DNA of 5,306 nt from Gallionellaceae bacterium UBA5126 (GTDB lineage: Bacteria; Pseudomonadota; Gammaproteobacteria; Burkholderiales; Gallionellaceae). The translations under genes and the position numbers were made by a program. The first letter of the stretch is position 1. Every line of letters begins with the position of its first letter. The DNA is taken from positions 3,773 through 9,078 of the forward strand of contig DHYQ01000091.1 of the NCBI GenBank assembly GCA_002414205.1, in the 5' to 3' direction. The notes below the pieces were generated by a model. That model was not told the DNA's origin and searched no databases. It was given only the letters and a program-made list of their open reading frames with translations. Shown in pieces: positions 4,510 to 5,306 of the stretch.

Positions 4510-5306
4510 ATGCGCATTATCCAGAAAGCCCTTACCTTCGACGACGTTCTGCTCGTTCCTGCTTATTCCAATGTTCTGCCACGCGACGTTAGCCTGCGCA
4601 CGCAACTGACCCGCAACATCCACCTGAATACGCCGCTGTTGTCCGCCGCCATGGATACGGTGACCGAAGCGCGTCTGGCCATTACCTTGGCACAAGAGGG
4701 CGGGATTGGCATCATCCACAAGAACATGACCGCCCAAGCGCAGGCATCGCAAGTCAGCAAGGTCAAGCGCTTTGAAAGTGGCGTGCTGCGCGACCCCATC
4801 ACCATTACCCCGGAAATGACTGTGCGCGATGTATTGGCACTGACTCGGCAACACAAAATTTCCGGTCTGCCGGTGATTCAGGGCAAAAAGCTGGTCGGCA
4901 TCGTCACCAACCGCGACTTGCGCTTTGAAAACTATCTGGATCAACCCGTCGGCAACATCATGACGCCCCAGGAACAATTGATTACCGTGCGCGAAAACAC
5001 CAGCCGTGAAGACGCGCGCGCCCTGATGCACAAGCATCGCATCGAGCGCGTCCTGGTGGTGAATGACGAATTCGAGCTGCGCGGGCTGATGACCGTGAAA
5101 GACATCCTGAAATCCAGCGAACATCCCAAAGCCTGCAAGGATCCGCTGGGTCATCTGCGCGTCGGCGCAGCGGTGGGCGTGGGTGCCGGTACCGAAGAGC
5201 GCGTGGAATTGCTGGTGGAAGCGGGTGTGGACGTGATCGTGGTGGATACCGCGCACGGCCATTCGCAAGGCGTGCTGGATCGCGTGAAGTGGGTCAAGCA
5301 CCACTA
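4510..5306 (+). CDS. guaB: Inosine-5'-monophosphate dehydrogenase GuaB, N-terminal part (cut by window edge)
   Basis: This cytoplasmic enzyme oxidises IMP to XMP with NAD+, the committed step of guanine nucleotide synthesis. 265 complete codons are present out of a usual total near 487. The N-terminal barrel segment has [13 protein letters not shown] at 8-20, [16 protein letters not shown] at 42-57 and [10 protein letters not shown] at 64-73. Two CBS domains follow at about 93-147 ([23 protein letters not shown]) and 152-205 ([19 protein letters not shown]). The barrel then resumes with VGAAVGVG and the NAD-site motif DTAHGHS at 246-252. The catalytic cysteine loop lies beyond the right edge. 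GAGGA at 4497-4501, eight bases before the ATG, supports the start, as does the standard [13 protein letters not shown]-terminus. guaA often follows guaB, but that would be outside the window. Confidence 0.98.
   Translation, partial: MRIIQKALTFDDVLLVPAYSNVLPRDVSLRTQLTRNIHLNTPLLSAAMDTVTEARLAITLAQEGGIGIIHKNMTAQAQASQVSKVKRFESGVLRDPITITPEMTVRDVLALTRQHKISGLPVIQGKKLVGIVTNRDLRFENYLDQPVGNIMTPQEQLITVRENTSREDARALMHKHRIERVLVVNDEFELRGLMTVKDILKSSEHPKACKDPLGHLRVGAAVGVGAGTEERVELLVEAGVDVIVVDTAHGHSQGVLDRVKWVKHH

Noticed and set aside
4462..5304. A 280-residue open frame on the minus strand, opposite guaB
   Set aside because: It is an antisense shadow of guaB, which is unmistakable in the plus strand from 4510. 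The shadow has no family features.

Overview
The window looks like ordinary chromosome from a Gram-negative proteobacterium, most likely a betaproteobacterium. The GuaB and type IV pilin sequences, a sigma-54 promoter ahead of the pilin gene, and a monothiol glutaredoxin beside an Mth938-family gene all fit this. So do the GC-rich palindromic intergenic repeats built around a GCGCAGCG core. This placement is a judgement from sequence style, not from a search. I see seven protein genes (one cut by the right edge), no tRNA or rRNA, no CRISPR array, no insertion sequence and no phage gene.

Layout: positions 1-185 hold a GC-rich double palindrome and a perfect 13-bp-stem terminator lying downstream of queD. 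queD (186-629, minus) makes 6-carboxytetrahydropterin for queuosine. A gene-free stretch of about 320 bases (630-948) separates it from a divergent exported DUF4139 protein gene (949-2370, plus). That stretch is packed with two inverted pairs of palindromic repeats. The DUF4139 gene is followed 25 bases later by an OsmC-family gene (2396-2818), probably on the same transcript. A 203-base leader region then carries a consensus sigma-54 promoter, and pilA (3022-3519) encodes a type IV major-pilin-like protein.

The pilin gene converges on the minus-strand gene grxD (3558-3878), with one hairpin between them whose U-tract favours grxD. grxD has its own strong sigma-70 promoter just after the end of an upstream minus-strand Mth938-family gene (3940-4308). 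That gene appears to start at TTG, not at the upstream ATG. It is divergent from guaB (4510 to the window edge, plus), which has a clear TTTACC-N17-TATAAT promoter.

The genes do not form one pathway. They are several short, independently promoted housekeeping units: tRNA modification, envelope protein plus OsmC, pilus, iron-sulfur/redox, and guanine nucleotide synthesis. I found no convincing undescribed system. The points most worth a second look are the paired inverted repeats between queD and the DUF4139 gene, the sigma-54 control region of pilA, and the TTG start of the Mth938-family gene.
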